Shown here: piece by piece, positions 33,297-46,200 of the stretch
Layout: the number at the start of each line of letters is the position of its first letter
Numbering within the stretch: position 1 is the first letter of the stretch
NCBI GenBank assembly: GCA_001600095.1
Contig: BCIX01000001.1
Coordinates: forward strand, 4,737,198-4,801,197
From: Bullera alba
Taxonomy: Eukaryota; Basidiomycota; Tremellomycetes; Tremellales; Bulleraceae
DNA: 64,000 bases
Direction of reading: 5' to 3'
The notes under the pieces: generated by a model
Told to the model about the DNA's origin: nothing
Databases searched by the model: none
Seen by the model: the letters and a program-made list of their open reading frames with translations, nothing else
Translations under genes and position numbers: made by a program

Positions 33297-36200
33297 TCAC
33301 TGGTCACTGAATATATTCCTGCTCATACTCCGCCTCTCGCTGACGGGCACATTCTGATCTCCAGCCGTGCCTCTCACATTCAACGCGTTCAGACTCCTCG
33401 ACGGGGTGAAGCCCAGCTTGACCGGTCTCTTTGTCGCCGTATCCACGTTGACGGGTGGGAGGAGTATCATCTCCGCAGGAAGCTGCTTCTCGTCGCCCTC
33501 TCTCTGCCTCTTGAGCCCGGCGGACGAAGGTGATGGTTTCGGGTCAAACACATTGACCGGCCTCAGCGGCTGTCGTGTCGAAGGCGATGGTAGAGGTGCG
33601 GATCGTGGAGTGAAGAATGGGGTAGATTGGACTCCAGAAGGCGTTGCTCGAGTAGCAGCAATAGTCGCTGAGGCGATCGGCGCCGTAATCGATACTGGCA
33701 CAGGGGGAGGCGGCATTTCGAGTGCAGCCAAAGAGAGGTTCTTGTTGGCAGCCGTGTTGCTGGCTGTTTCGCTATCGGCCGCGGTGGCAGCGGCAAGTTG
33801 TCGCTGGAGTTTGCCGACCTTTTTCTCCAATTTGACTTTACTTTTGAAAGCTTCTCTGACTCTGTCGTCTGCCTCGTCGACCTCTTGGACTTTGAGCGTG
33901 AGCGAAGCCTCGAGTTCTGAAGACGGGTGTATCAGTAAGATCCCCCATACATGGCCTTCGTACTCACCAGTAATTCTCTCCAGCAGCAACTCAGATTCGG
34001 TAGCAGGTGCCGATGACGCGTTTTCTGTCGCTTGACCCAGTCGACTCTTCATCTCCTCGTTCTCCACTTGCAGCGAGGCGAGAGTGTCCTGCGATTCCTT
34101 GGCAATGGTCTCCGAGGCGTGCAATCGAGCTTGGATCTCAGAGAGGCGATTCTGAGTATCCTGCAGCTGAGACTGTACCATTGTGATCTCAGACCTCAAG
34201 CTCGACTCGAGTTGGGAGAAGTCGTGTAACATCTGGGCGTCATTGACTCGAGCTTCGTTCGCATTGTTGAGCTCGTCGACCTTGGCCTTCTGGATAGCTG
34301 CCTCCTCACTAAATCGTTCGACCTGCAGTTGTGAAGCCTCGACCTCAGCGGCTTTGTCGGTCAGTTCGCTCTCCAGAGCAGCGATCCTAGCTTGACCAGT
34401 CGACATGGCTTCTTGGTGCAGATCCCGAAGAGCATCTCCCTTTTGCTGAAGTGTCGACTCGAGCTCGGCCATCGAGCCGCGGGACTCCGCCAATTCCGAG
34501 GTGAGGGCCGAAATCGTATCCTCCTTTTCTCGAAGCGTCATCTCCAGTCTAGCAACCATACTTTGGGTCTGGTCAATGGTCGCGAGGTGTTTGTCGACCA
34601 AACTTTGCTTGTCGTCACTCGCTCTGGCCAAATCGTCCCTCTCGCCTTCCAAAGCAGCCAAGCTCTCAAGCAGAGTCTCGAGTTCGCTATCGAGCTCCTT
34701 GATCCTAGCCTGAGCAGCCTGCAGCTCCATGGCAATTGTCGAGTCTTGTACCGATTGCGACTCCTGCAGCTCGTCGCTTACCTTCTCTGCTATCAAGAGT
34801 TTGGCGAGCAAATCTGCAATCTCGGATTCCAGAGACGCCTTGTGAGCGTGTACAGTGTCGAGCTCAGACTCAAGACCTGCGATCCGCTCGGAGGTCGATG
34901 TAGTGATTTGCTCGACCTGTAGTCGAGCTTCAGACAACTCGGATTTTAGCGCCTCGATTGATGCTTCAGCGGAGCTGAGATCTTGCAGAGTTTGCTCCAG
35001 GGCGGTCGTCCTGTCCGACAACTCTGTCCGCGCCTCGCCGAGTTCTGATCCAAGTCGTTCATTGATTTTCAACAGACGGCCATGTTCTCCAATGGCTGCG
35101 AGTTGCTCGGCTCGCAGTGTCGTTACCGTAGCGGTGAGACCGTCGAGTCGAGATGCCGCGCCTTGTAGAGCCTGAGTTGCAGTCTCGCGGATTCGGTCGA
35201 TAGTGGCGTCCGACTGTCTGAGCATCTTTGTCCGAGCATACCACTCCCGCCTAGATTCCACAATCGATTTGTGATGGACAGCAAGGGCCAGCACCACGGT
35301 TCGGAGGTTGACCTCTGCTTTGAGCGTGATCTGTTCTTGGTCGCGGAGTTCTCGAACCGCATCTTCTTGCTCCCTGGCATTCTCTCCTGCCGCCTCCTCG
35401 GCTAGCTGCAAGTTCGCTTTGGCCTGCTTGATTTCATTCTCCAAGGCTTTGATGCGAGCTGGAACGACAAGAGTCAGTCTATAGGCCGTCATCCGAGTCC
35501 TCTCCAACTCACCGTCTCGTCTTTGTAGTTTACCCATGAGCTCCGCCTTTTCAATGCGCAGGTTGTCGATTGGCTCGAGAGGAGCCGGTAGTCCTGACCG
35601 CCTTCGTACATGTCCGTGCACGCTAGCGGGCCGTTCGCTGACCTGGATTGGCGTAGAAGAGGGTTGAGCCCGAGAGCTTCCGTAGATGATGGAGCTCCTC
35701 CTGTTCTGCTTCTCCGTTGCGCTGGCAGTGCTAGCTTGCCTATCCCATTGAATTTCCAAGCCCTCTAGAATATCCGCAGAAGAAGACAGCGAGGGTGTGC
35801 TGGGTTGGTCCTCTAATCTCGCTTGTAGCCTTTGGAACTCGCTCTCCATCGCTTGATGTCGCTTTCTCATCACATTCAAGTCGGACTCTGCCTTCTCTGC
35901 TCTGATGCGGATATGGGCTATCTCCGAGACGAGATCACCTGACATCTCCGCCTGGGCTCGATGTTCGATCTCACTCTCTTGCAATTTGCTTTCCAGCTCG
36001 GCGACCTTGGTGACCTGTTCCTCCTTAGACGCCGAGACCGCAGCCAGGTATCGCTCCAGGTGCTCCAGCTTGTCCACCAAGTCGGATTGTTCGGTATCGT
36101 GCGGACCATTTAGAAGGCCAGAGGATATACTGGAGAGTCGTTCCTTTGCAGTGTCAAACTCTGCCTGGACAGATGAGAGGAGTGTGGTCTGCTCGTCGAG

Positions 36201-39015
36201 GTCTCCTTGAGCTCTTGACAAGTTATCCCTCGCGATCGCACGCTCCGCCATCGCCGCCTGCCGGGCGAATTGATGCTCGTGGTTGACAAAATTCAAGCTG
36301 ATCCTCAATTCATCCCTCTCGTGTCTCAGTCTCCTGACTTTATCTTCCAAGAGTCGTCTCTCCTTCATAGCGTTGTTGGTGACGGGCTCGATGACAATCT
36401 GGCTCGCTTGCAAACCACCGAGTTGACCCTCTAGATCGACTATCTTGAGTTTGGCATCTTCCAGGTCTTTGGTGATGACAAAGGTGGCCATGTCGAGCTC
36501 GTTGACGTGTTCTGATCGCTCTTGGGCCAGTACCGCCTGAAGCCTCGCGATCTCCTCTCGGCTGTCGAACAGTGCCGTCTCTCGGTCGTTGGCGACCGAC
36601 TCTGAGGACCGGTTTGCCAATGTCTCCCGTAAGTCGGACAGCTGGTGCTCCAGATCGAATTTGATAGCGTTGACCTCGCCGAGCCGCTCGTGAATCTCTT
36701 CCAATTCGGAACTCTTGGAATTTAGGTTAACGAGAGAGCTTTCGAGCTGGCCACGTAGGACAGTGACATCCATTTGAGCTTCCTCCAGCTGCTCCTTCAG
36801 TGAACTAGCAGGGTGATCAGCTCAACCCAAGGGACGATTTGCAAAAGACGAGACTTACCTGACTGCCGTGTCATGTTCTTCCCTCAACATCGACATTTCG
36901 GCCAACATCGCCTGTCTCCCAGCTTGATCGGCTTCCTGCGATTGACGCGAGACTTGCAGGTCGTGGTGAAGTTGGTTCAACTTCGCTTCCAGCTCCACCA
37001 CGGTGTCTTCGCTGCGCGACAAGGTTGACTGTATCTGGACGACCTCCTCATTGCTGAAAGTCCGGCATGACAAGGCGGCTTGTAGAGTTTGTATCGTCAC
37101 ATCACACTCGGCGATTCGGGTGCGCAGAGCCTCGCCTTCCATCCTTGCAGCCTCGGCTAGTGCAGAGACGTCTTCTATCGTCGCTCGATCCGCTTTGTTG
37201 GTTTCTTTCAAGCTTGCAATCAACTCTGAAAGCTCGGTTGTTCGGTTCTGTGCTGCATCGAGCGCTTCTTCGCTTTCGGTCAGCTTAACCTGGAGGCTGT
37301 CTCGCTCCTCGATTAACGCCTAGTGTTCAGCATCAGCTATGGCCTACCGGAGGGGAGAGCGACTCACCTGTATCTGATTCATGTGCGTCTCTTCTGCGGA
37401 CACCTTCTCTCTGATTGTCTCCTCGAGAACATAGACAGACGCTTGAGCCGTCTCGAGGTCTTGCTCCAAAGCTAGCAGTCTCGACAAATCCACACTTGGT
37501 GCCGGGGACATCTTTGGTGAGCCCGGAAGAGGTACCGCGCCCTTCAGCCGCAATATCTCCTCGTCTTGCGCTTGCAACTCCTCTTCCATCGTTCTCATTT
37601 GAGCCTGCAGGGTCTTAAGCTCCCGCTGAAGCTGACGCGTGGGCTTGTCGAGTGAGAGTGAGCTCGCAGAGGATGATGTTGGTGCTGGAGCGGATCGAGC
37701 TTGAGCGAGTTCGGATTCGAGGTTCGAGATCGTTTTCTGCATTTGTTCCGCCGTATCCGAGTTGTCCAAGGTTATCCGAGGCGCCTGTTGCAGGGTCGCA
37801 GCCCGTTCCTGCTCCAATGCAGCCTCTAGCTCGGGAATCCTTTCGGCGAAAAATTCCAACCGCTCGATTGTCTGGGCCTTCTCCTTGACTTCCTCCTGAA
37901 GCGACTCCACCTTGGCGACCAACTGATGCAGCTCAGCATGAGCCTGTTTCTTGATCCGCTCAACCTCCTTCTTGGACCCATGGCCACCTTGTCGTCTCCA
38001 ATCCTCGAGCTCGTAGTTGGCATCTTCCAATCGCGATTTGAGACCTTCGATGTCATTCTTGGCAGTCCGCTCCAAGGCCAGTTTGGCATTGGTGACCTTG
38101 TCCAGCTCCTTCCGAACCGAGGCAAGTTGTGATTTGAGGCTGTCGACTTCCACAGAAGACACGCCTTCGTTGGACCTCAAAGCGGTCAATTCTGCTTCCA
38201 GCTCTTTGATCCTTGCGAGAAGCGAAGCATCACTGCCAGCGGAAAGGGATGTAGACCGGCGCCGACTCTTGCCTCGTGGGGCTGCAGGAGACAAAGCTCC
38301 ACCGAAAAAGTCCACAGTGGGCGAAGGGAGTTTGCGCGATCCAGATGATGATGTCTTGACGCTGCGAATCTCCTCCTCACTGCGCCGAAGGCTGATCTCC
38401 AACTCCTTGACGCGAGACTGGAGTTTCTTGTTCTCATCGGAGAGCATCTTTGAAGAGTCTGACGAGGAGCCAGCGACATCAAGGTCTAGCGGGGAAGTGA
38501 GCACAGGTGGTCATCCAGTCTATCTTTCACTCACCCCATTGCAGACGGCCTTTCTCTTTCTCCCCCACTTTCAAATTGTCCGTCGCCACAGTAAATGATT
38601 GCTGCAGGTTGTCGTGTTGTAGTCTCAGCGTCGCCAACTCCTGTTTCGAGAACCGGATCAGCCAGAGAACTAGAGTCGCGTATAAAAGACCCACAGTTGT
38701 ACGCTGAGTCAGGAGAGACTCGGCAGTGTGCGCCTTCTCGGCCTCATTCTGCAACTGCACAAACAAGTCAAATCCAGCCAACAGACCGACATCGTCCGCG
38801 CTCACTCTGTACTCCGCGCTTTCCTTCGCTTTGATCGCGTCATTCAGGTCATCAAGTCGCTTTTTCTGCTCATTTCGTATAGAGGCAATCTCGTGATCTG
38901 CCAAACAGTCAGCGCGCCCAAGAACCCATCAGTGAATCTGCTCACCTTTCGACGATAGTTGAGCTTTGAGATGCTTCAGCTGGTGCTCGAGACCATCTGA
39001 GCCGATGAACGACAT
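33297..39015 (-). CDS. Giant coiled-coil protein, unknown function
   Basis: About 1,790 residues, almost all predicted coiled coil. The start exon reads MSFIGSDGLEHQLKHLKAQL (ATG at 39015). Heptads then run nearly without break (for example QLSDLRETLANRSSE and LESELDTVHAHKASLESEIA), with a few Ser/Pro breaks. The C-terminal 200 residues are disordered and basic (TPFFTPRSAPLPSPSTRQPL, GFTPSRSLNALNVRG) and end RRSMSRNIFSDQ. No motor, kinase or GRIP domain is visible. Possible roles are a spindle-pole, septin/cell-tip or Golgi scaffold, by analogy only. About six introns. One of them (38641-38694) is a multiple of three and stop-free. The gene faces away from CDC24 across the 4.2-kb gene-poor block. 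Confidence 0.88.
38641..38694 (-). other. Stop-free 54-nt intron in the coiled-coil gene
   Basis: GTGGGT donor, CTGAT-like branch and ACAG acceptor flank 54 nt (18 codons) with no stop in the gene's frame. If retained, it would add VGLLYATLVLWLIRFSKQ, a hydrophobic segment, between LLTQRTT and ELATLRLQ. Splicing is more likely because the flanks continue the coiled coil. Confidence 0.6.
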
Positions 39016-40999
39016 TCCCGTTGAGCGAGATCGCTTAAAGTCAACAGAAGCTGCCACTACGCGCCAGAGATGGGATCGGAGTGGTCGTCAGTGAGTCAAA
39101 CCGGTGATAGTGAGCCAATACCCAGAGCTCGATCAACTACTGATCAACCCGAAAAGACAGCCGCGTCCAATGTTTGTTTGACTTCGCTCATTTGATTCCG
39201 TCGACTACTGGTGATTGTACACGCGTGCCGCGAGGAGCGCGGAAGCTGCATTACTCTGTGGCTTGTACTCCAGCTACTACGAGTAGTACGAGTAGTTATC
39301 ATCATCAAATCATCATGCATCATGTCCATTGTCCCGCGCGGGCTGCAAGCTGATCTGTCCAACTGCGTGAGTCTGCAGATACTGTGACTGCAAGACGAGT
39401 AGAGTACTCTACGCACATATACGCAGACGCTAGACGTGTGGGATCTGTTCGAGTCACCACCCAGATCTCTTGCTCCCACAATGCTCCCGAAAACTCCGTG
39501 ACCACCGGACCGTTGTTTGTTTGGTTCGTGCAAGAAGAAGAGCAAGGAACGTCATGCTAAACGGTGAACCTGAACTAGAAGACAGTGGGAATAAGTCACG
39601 ACTGGGCCTGGGAGTCTGGGACAGGCTGGGGGCTCTTGGTACCTCTTGGTACCCGCATGAAACAGCGTGGACTACAAGGTCTCCGGGCCTCTCTGAGCAG
39701 CTCTGAGCCCGCCAGCCCAATGAAGCCTAGCAGAGCCTAGCTACATACGATGGGCTACAATTAGTAGTGGTCCGATCGTCCGAACCTGTTCGAACCCGAT
39801 TATTGCGGTACATACGATACTCCGGAAGACTCCGAACCCTCGGCAGCCAGCGGCAGCCCTAGGAGCTGCTCTAGCGCGAACTGCGATCTAGTGTCGGGAT
39901 ATCATGCTCTCCCAGCTGTCCCTTGATGTTGTCCTGCTGTTCCTTCACTTCCCAGTCCTTCCAGTCAATTCCAGTGACACTTGTTATTGTCACGCTGAGC
40001 TCGGTTGCAATTCTCTCGCAAGTCCCGACCCCAAAAAGACCTCAAATGTGACATGCAGTGAGCCCTAGTGAGCCACTGCAGGCCAGTGAGACTGGATGTA
40101 TACACATGCGGCCGGACCAACGGCAGACCTGTATCGATCATCGATCGCCATCACAGCTCGCGATAACAGGCGATGGACCGCAATCGAGTAATGACAGCTG
40201 GTGACATACTACCCTACGCAGCCCTACGCAAGCGTACGACGATCGTTCGCACGATGTCAGAAGACTCTCGAACCAGAAAGAAGACCTCGACAGGATGGAC
40301 GAGACACAACAGGAGACAACAGAACACAGCCTAACATAGCAGACAGCAGCAAACAGCAACTGACGAGACTTCTGACGATCACAGGCTCGATTGTTCTTCT
40401 CCGCCACAAGCCGCCACGCCATCATAGCATCATCACCTCGGGTAAGGTAGGGTAAGGTGTAGTACGCAATATGCTATTAGCCTACAACTGCCTACAAGAG
40501 CGTACAAGAAGCTACAAGAAGGTCACCACAGGTCACCACATAACGCCAACACGCGCGACAGCGCTGGCCTCGCCAGGTCCAGCCATGGCAGGCCATGGCC
40601 GGAGCGTGTCGGTCAAGGTCGGTCGTCGGAGGCGCGTGACCCTAGATAGGTAGAGTCAATTAGCCTCTTCCGCACCCTCTCGACATGACGGAAACTTTGA
40701 TAATGTGGCTTTTTACCCTTTGGTCTTTTGTTCCTTCCGCAAATCTGCGCCGACCTGCGCCGACCGTGAAGCCGTTTTGCCTTACCCGCGAGGAAGTCTG
40801 AGGAGGTGTCGAGAACAAAAAGGGGGTACGCCTGGGTGCGCCAGGGTGAGCCTGGTCCAGCGCCCGCAAGCGCGAGTCAGCTAGCGGAGGCTAGCGGGCA
40901 AGGTGAGGTACGTGGGTCTGGAAGCTGGAGGTTCCGGTAGCCGTTGAGCGCGTTGAGAGTTGGATGGCAATAATTAGCTCGAGTTTGGCTAGCAAGGGC
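39016..40999. other. Gene-poor block with short tandem duplications
   Basis: No gene is recognised on either strand. Local duplications are frequent: ctcttggtac (39630-39652), ggtaaggtag (40440-40457), tacaag-rich units (40484-40520), ggtcaccaca (40519-40540) and ggccatggc (40582-40602). The proximal part must contain the promoter of the coiled-coil gene. Confidence 0.45.
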
Positions 41000-43226
41000 G
41001 GGTGGTAAGTTGGCTCTGGTGATCCGTATGGTATGGCGGTATGCAAGTTTGGCGTTTCACAACTTTCTCTTGCTGCCTACTTGTTGTTCTCTGTCTCTTG
41101 TTTCTCTTCGTGTTCTTGGGATCTTCAGGTTCGCATCACTACAGCGCTCAGACGGTTTCGGAGTCGGCAAAGCAAAGGTCACCAGGCGATCTTTTTCTCG
41201 ATCACTACGCGTTTCAGCACTGTCCGGTCAACGTTCTGGACTTCGAGCTCGACGTCAAAGCGACAGCTTGCTCGACATAGCGAGCCATCACCGCGTCTGT
41301 GCTATCGTATCTGAATGGTCCTACCGCCGACAGACCGTTCATCGAAAGTCTCTTCACCAATATTACGATTGCGACCGATGCGATAATCGCGTCCAAAATT
41401 CTCCCACTTCGCCAGTCTCAATCTCACTCCCGGTACCATAGATATAGACGAGCGGTCTAGTCACACAGGTCAGCTCCCGAGCGCCTCACATCAGCTTCCG
41501 ACATTAGCTTCACGCTCCACAGGCCCTCACGCTACCTCGCGCTGGCGCTTCACCGGCTTCACCGGTGACCATCTGCTGTCGCCCTGGGTATCGGCTTCCC
41601 GGACACCATCACTCGGGTCGTGCCTCGCCCAGTCCATTTCGAAACTAGGTCATTAGAGGCGCTTCCAAGTGGAGCAGCCTCCTCGAGTCCCACGCGTGCT
41701 GAGGTCATACTGGAGTCCCACCCAATTCCAGTATTCTGGTGCGAAACAAGGCGTATCTGCGAGTACTGTTTACGCCATAGGCACTGTTTCGCATCTCAAA
41801 CACGACCCGGTCAGGTGTTCGACGAGCGTGTATCTTGGTCGTCGGTATCCAGCCTTGACAACATCGACGCGGAATTCCTTGTGGAGCAGCCTGGATAGTA
41901 GTGGAGGAGATCTCGGATCAGGAGGACCCCCCGCGCGCGCAGTCACTCCCATCAACGTCGAGTCGGAGAAAGAGTTCCTGGAGTGTTCTGGTGTTCTGGA
42001 CCAGCCTCGTCGATCTGTTCGCGCCCAAAGGCTCAACACACACATCTCCCCACATCTTCCCCCTCACCCATCCCATCCTGTCCAAAGTCAATCAACTCGT
42101 GGGGCCGTTAGTGGAGGACCCTCCTTTCGCGTGCTCTCGCTTTGATCGATCAGTCCGACAGCACCATCAACTCACGAGGTATGTGCTGAAACAAACACCC
42201 TGAGCGTGCTAGCATCGACCCCCGTTGCTCTAGCCCATGCCACTCCCATTGGAATGACACTGACTTGACGTCCTAGTGGTAGACTAGCACTCACAGCGAG
42301 AAGAGCACGCTGGACGAGCCGTTGAGCATCGACAAGAAGCACAGGCAAGAGGATAAAAGAGCTCAAGCAGCTCAAAAAGGACTCTACTGGTGAGTGTCCG
42401 TAGACAACCTCGTCCAACCCTTCATTGATCTTTGTCGTCGTCGCCATCGCCACTGTCTGCATCTTACATTTCACCTGTACACCTGAGCTGACGACCTAGT
42501 GCTATTATTTGTCTACTTCCATCAACTACCTACTACGTGCTCGTTGCCAAACCTGTGCTCCACTTGTCACGTACCGATACCTGTCTCGATCTACTGCGCT
42601 ACATCTGGACCCAATCTGAACAGCGCGTCGCCTTGTCAGCGGCAACCGCAACAACAACGACTCGCTCATCGTTACGACGGGTCGAAGGACTGCTTCGACG
42701 CGTACACCATCGAGGTGAGTCGGATCCTGATATATCAACTGCTCGTGCACCTTTCTCGGCCGCATGCGCTGGCGTGAAGAGAGCAATGGTCCTTTGCCCA
42801 GACCGTTGGGTCTAGAATGATCGACCATTGATTGCCTTTGCACCTCTTTTACCTACCTTTTTCGTCACTCTCTCCTACCCTTTTGCCATTGGCGAGATCG
42901 ACCTTGACCGCGTGCACGAAGCTGCCAGGACGATCCCTTCAAAGCCACTCCTATCGCATTTGCTTCTCCAGCTCCACATGCCTCGACCCAAGATAGCGCT
43001 CGATTACATACCCCACGGATCTTTGACAGTGCTGAGACCCTCCTTTGTAGGTCGTCTCCTGGATAAGACCACCGTCGCCTGTGACCGTCGCGCAGACGAC
43101 ATCACCCTACACCCCTTGCCCTTCACCTTCCCATCACCCGTATCTACCTGTTCATATTCAATTCGATATCTCCGCCTTGTTCAACCCTAGCTTTGCTCTC
43201 GATATTTCAGTCATCCGCCTGACCCG
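41000..43226 (+). promoter_or_regulatory. Possible long spliced 5' leader of CDC24 or non-coding transcript
   Basis: The + strand is pyrimidine-rich and contains well-formed intron candidates. These are 42179-42276 (GTATGT...CCTAG with ctgac), 42390-42499 (GTGAGT...ctgac...CTAG) and one from 42715 (GTGAGT) to 42800 or 42815. The pieces between them do not join to a long reading frame: exon 42277-42389 has stops in all frames from its first base. A further acceptor, ttcag, lies at 43206-43210, just before the CDC24 ATG. This fits a spliced untranslated leader better than a coding gene. Confidence 0.35.
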
Positions 43227-46200
43227 ATGGCTGGTGTCGCCATTCAGCATCGACCATCAATGTCGAACACAGGCTCCATCTCCCGCAAGCGGGTCGGCTC
43301 GGTCAGCCAGCAGAATGGGTTGACTCCATTGGACATACAGTCGATCCAGATGCCGCTGCATCCGTGAGTCCAAACGCCTTGACAACAACGGTCAATTGTT
43401 AACCGTTTGCTATAGTCAAAACGCTTTAGCATTGAAAACAGCCGCATTATCATCCACCAAATCCCTTTATCAGACATGCTCGACATTGAGAAAGCGACTG
43501 AGATGCGTTGACGGCTTTCCACCTTTCCTAGGTACATGCCACATCGTTCAAGTTAGTTGTCATAAGCTGACAGTCAACAGAACAACCACCAGAAGCCGAA
43601 CCTCTCGATGTCGTCTCGCATATGTGCCATACCTTCCGACTGGGATCCCCTCTATGTCACCTGTACAATCTCCTCATCCCCGCATTCACGGACGTGGACT
43701 CGCCTTTATACGCCGAGGGAGACGCTCCAAAATACATCGAGTACGATTTCCCAAATTTCTACAGCAACTCGGAAGGGGTCAAGAACTGGGCGAAGAGGCC
43801 GGAGAACGCCAAGACGTGTCAGAAATACATTGCCATGTTCTGCATGGCAATGAAGCAAAGGCAATCGGAAGGACGATGGCCGGGTGACATTTGGGCCCTC
43901 CATGAGCTGTGGGGAAAGACCTCTGGGGATGAAGCGGAGACCTACGACTCGACCGGCTTGATGAAGGTCTTGCATACCGTCGAGGCGATGCTGGACAGGC
44001 TGCCCGAATCAGCAATGTCCCCAATATCGCCGACACCTCAAACGCCATACACGGCGGTATCATCTTCGTCGCGGGCGCAACACCCGCTCCACATGTCGAG
44101 ACAGTCTTACGACCTGCCATTCTCGTTAGGTGGCACAGGATCCGGCGCGACAGCGGTTGCCAATATGGTTTCGACCATGAATGGGGGTGTGCACATCGAC
44201 TCGCACGAGGCCAATACGCCTATCACCCCCGGGACCGGCGAAGATATGGCGAGAGGTATGAGCAAATCGTCAGTGGACGCCAATGCCTACAAATCGGTCG
44301 AAGAGCTGGTAGCTTCGGAGAAGAGTTATGTCCAGGAGTTGGAAATTCTGGTCAGATGTTCGCAAGAACTGCTCGAGGGTCAACTTGTCTCGACGGAGAC
44401 GAATCATCAGATATTTTCGAATTTGTCGAAGATCCTAGATTTCCACGTGAGTGATGCGTTTCGCATTAGTGGGCACAGCTTACAAGTCTTCTAGCGTAAA
44501 TTCCTCATCAAGCTGGAAACCGAGTACGAGCCGATTGAAGAAGGCAACGGCACGAAAGCCTGGGCCGAGGGTATCTGGGGCCGACCATTCATCACCAGCG
44601 AGCAGGATTTCGACTGTTATGGACCATATTGCGCAAATTATCTAGAAGCCATCGGTGTCGTCAACGAGCAGATGCCCAATCTTCTGGTGAGTTGAGTCAT
44701 GCCATGAGACGACCAGCTCTGACATCAGCTTGCAGCGAGGCGAAGATCTACCACCCAATCAGCGCCCTTGCTTGCACCCCGAGCGTGAATTGCAGGCTTT
44801 CATGATCAAGCCAATTCAGCGGATCACTAAGTACGGTCTGCTGCTGGATGTAAGTCTTTCAACTCCAGTACGCGTGATATTCAACCTGACACCTTCGTAG
44901 GCAATCTTGAAAGCTACAGCCTCGCACGACTACCCCTATCGACCGGAATTAGAAGAAGGTGCCGCTGCCGTGCGCCGTATCGCTGCTTCCATCAACGAAG
45001 TCACCGACTTCAAAGCCAAGCAGGCGACTGTCAGAGAGCTCGTGGACAGAGTGGAAGACTGGAAAGGACACGAGGTCGACAAGTTTGGCGATCTGTGGCT
45101 GGATGACCAGTTCACCGTCACCAAAGCCGACCAGCCAAGGGAATACCACGTCTTCCTCTTCTCCAAAATGATGCTCTGCTGCAAGGAGATCGTTCCGGAG
45201 AAGACGAGCAAGAAGTATTCGAAAAACTCGAGCATGTTGCGAAAGGACAAGACCGCGAGCAAAGCTTCGATGCCGGAGAAGAGGAAGTTGGCGCTCAAGG
45301 GCCGGATCTTCGTCTCCAACATCTACAAAGCGGATGTTACCCTGGCGGATTCGTCGAGTGAGTTTGGAGATCGATGAGTATTGTTTATACACTGACATGT
45401 CATCCTAGATCCCTCCGCGCTTTCGAAGTTGACCATTGGCTGGTCTGTGCCACAGCGCCATCCCAATGGCTGGTTGGAGAATGTTGAAGACGCCTTTGTC
45501 ATGAGCGGGAGGAGCGACGATCTGCTGAAGAAGTGGTCCGACAAGGTGATGGAGCTTGCGACGATCGAGAAGCGAAAGCAGGATCTCAGGCAAGAGAGGT
45601 CGCAATCCAGCAATGACCGATACTCAACCTCGGACAGATACCAGCAGTCATCCTTCGCTCCCCCAACGCCAGCGACGGAGCAGCCGCCATTCCACTTCCC
45701 ACCACCGCTGCCGCGTCACAACTCTGAAGAGGACGACGATCAGTCACCGGAACTCGGCTACAGGTCAGGGCGCACGACACCCTCGATTGGCTCGACAGCG
45801 ACTCACATGTCGCAATCGTTCAGCAGTGCTTCGGGGCGTCGAGTGCAGTCTCAGCAAGCTGCTCCAGTGAGCCGGGCAGAGTTGCGCGCTCGAGCGATGA
45901 CGGAGGACCAATTCGGCCCTTCGATGACACAATGGCGATCACAGCAGCCTCCTCCACTGCCACGAATGGGCTCGGGGATGTCAGCGATGTCAACCATGTC
46001 CGCGGCAAGCGAAGCGTCTTTCGGTCAGGCACCTCCGACTTCGGCTCGAGGTTTGCGACAGATGAGCTCGTCGAGGTTGGGTCGGTCGGAAGAAGTCGAC
46101 GAGGACTCGCCGACTGAGACGTCGTACTCGCAGTCTGGCTACAGCCGCTTTGCGCCATCGAGAGGTATGACCAGGACGCCGTCTCAAGGGATCCAGCCTT

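Noticed and set aside
33367..34035. Plus-strand frame of 222 codons within the coiled-coil gene
   Set aside because: It is antisense to a confirmed long reading frame, and its leucine/serine-rich composition is the complement of heptad codons.
39780..39830. tRNA-like TTCGAANC words near 39.8 kb
   Set aside because: The surrounding bases do not fold into a cloverleaf with acceptor and anticodon stems.
41010..41441. Hydrophobic plus-strand frame starting with GTG-like context
   Set aside because: The Leu/Phe/Ser-rich content follows from the pyrimidine-rich strand. It has no domain and no supporting splice pattern.
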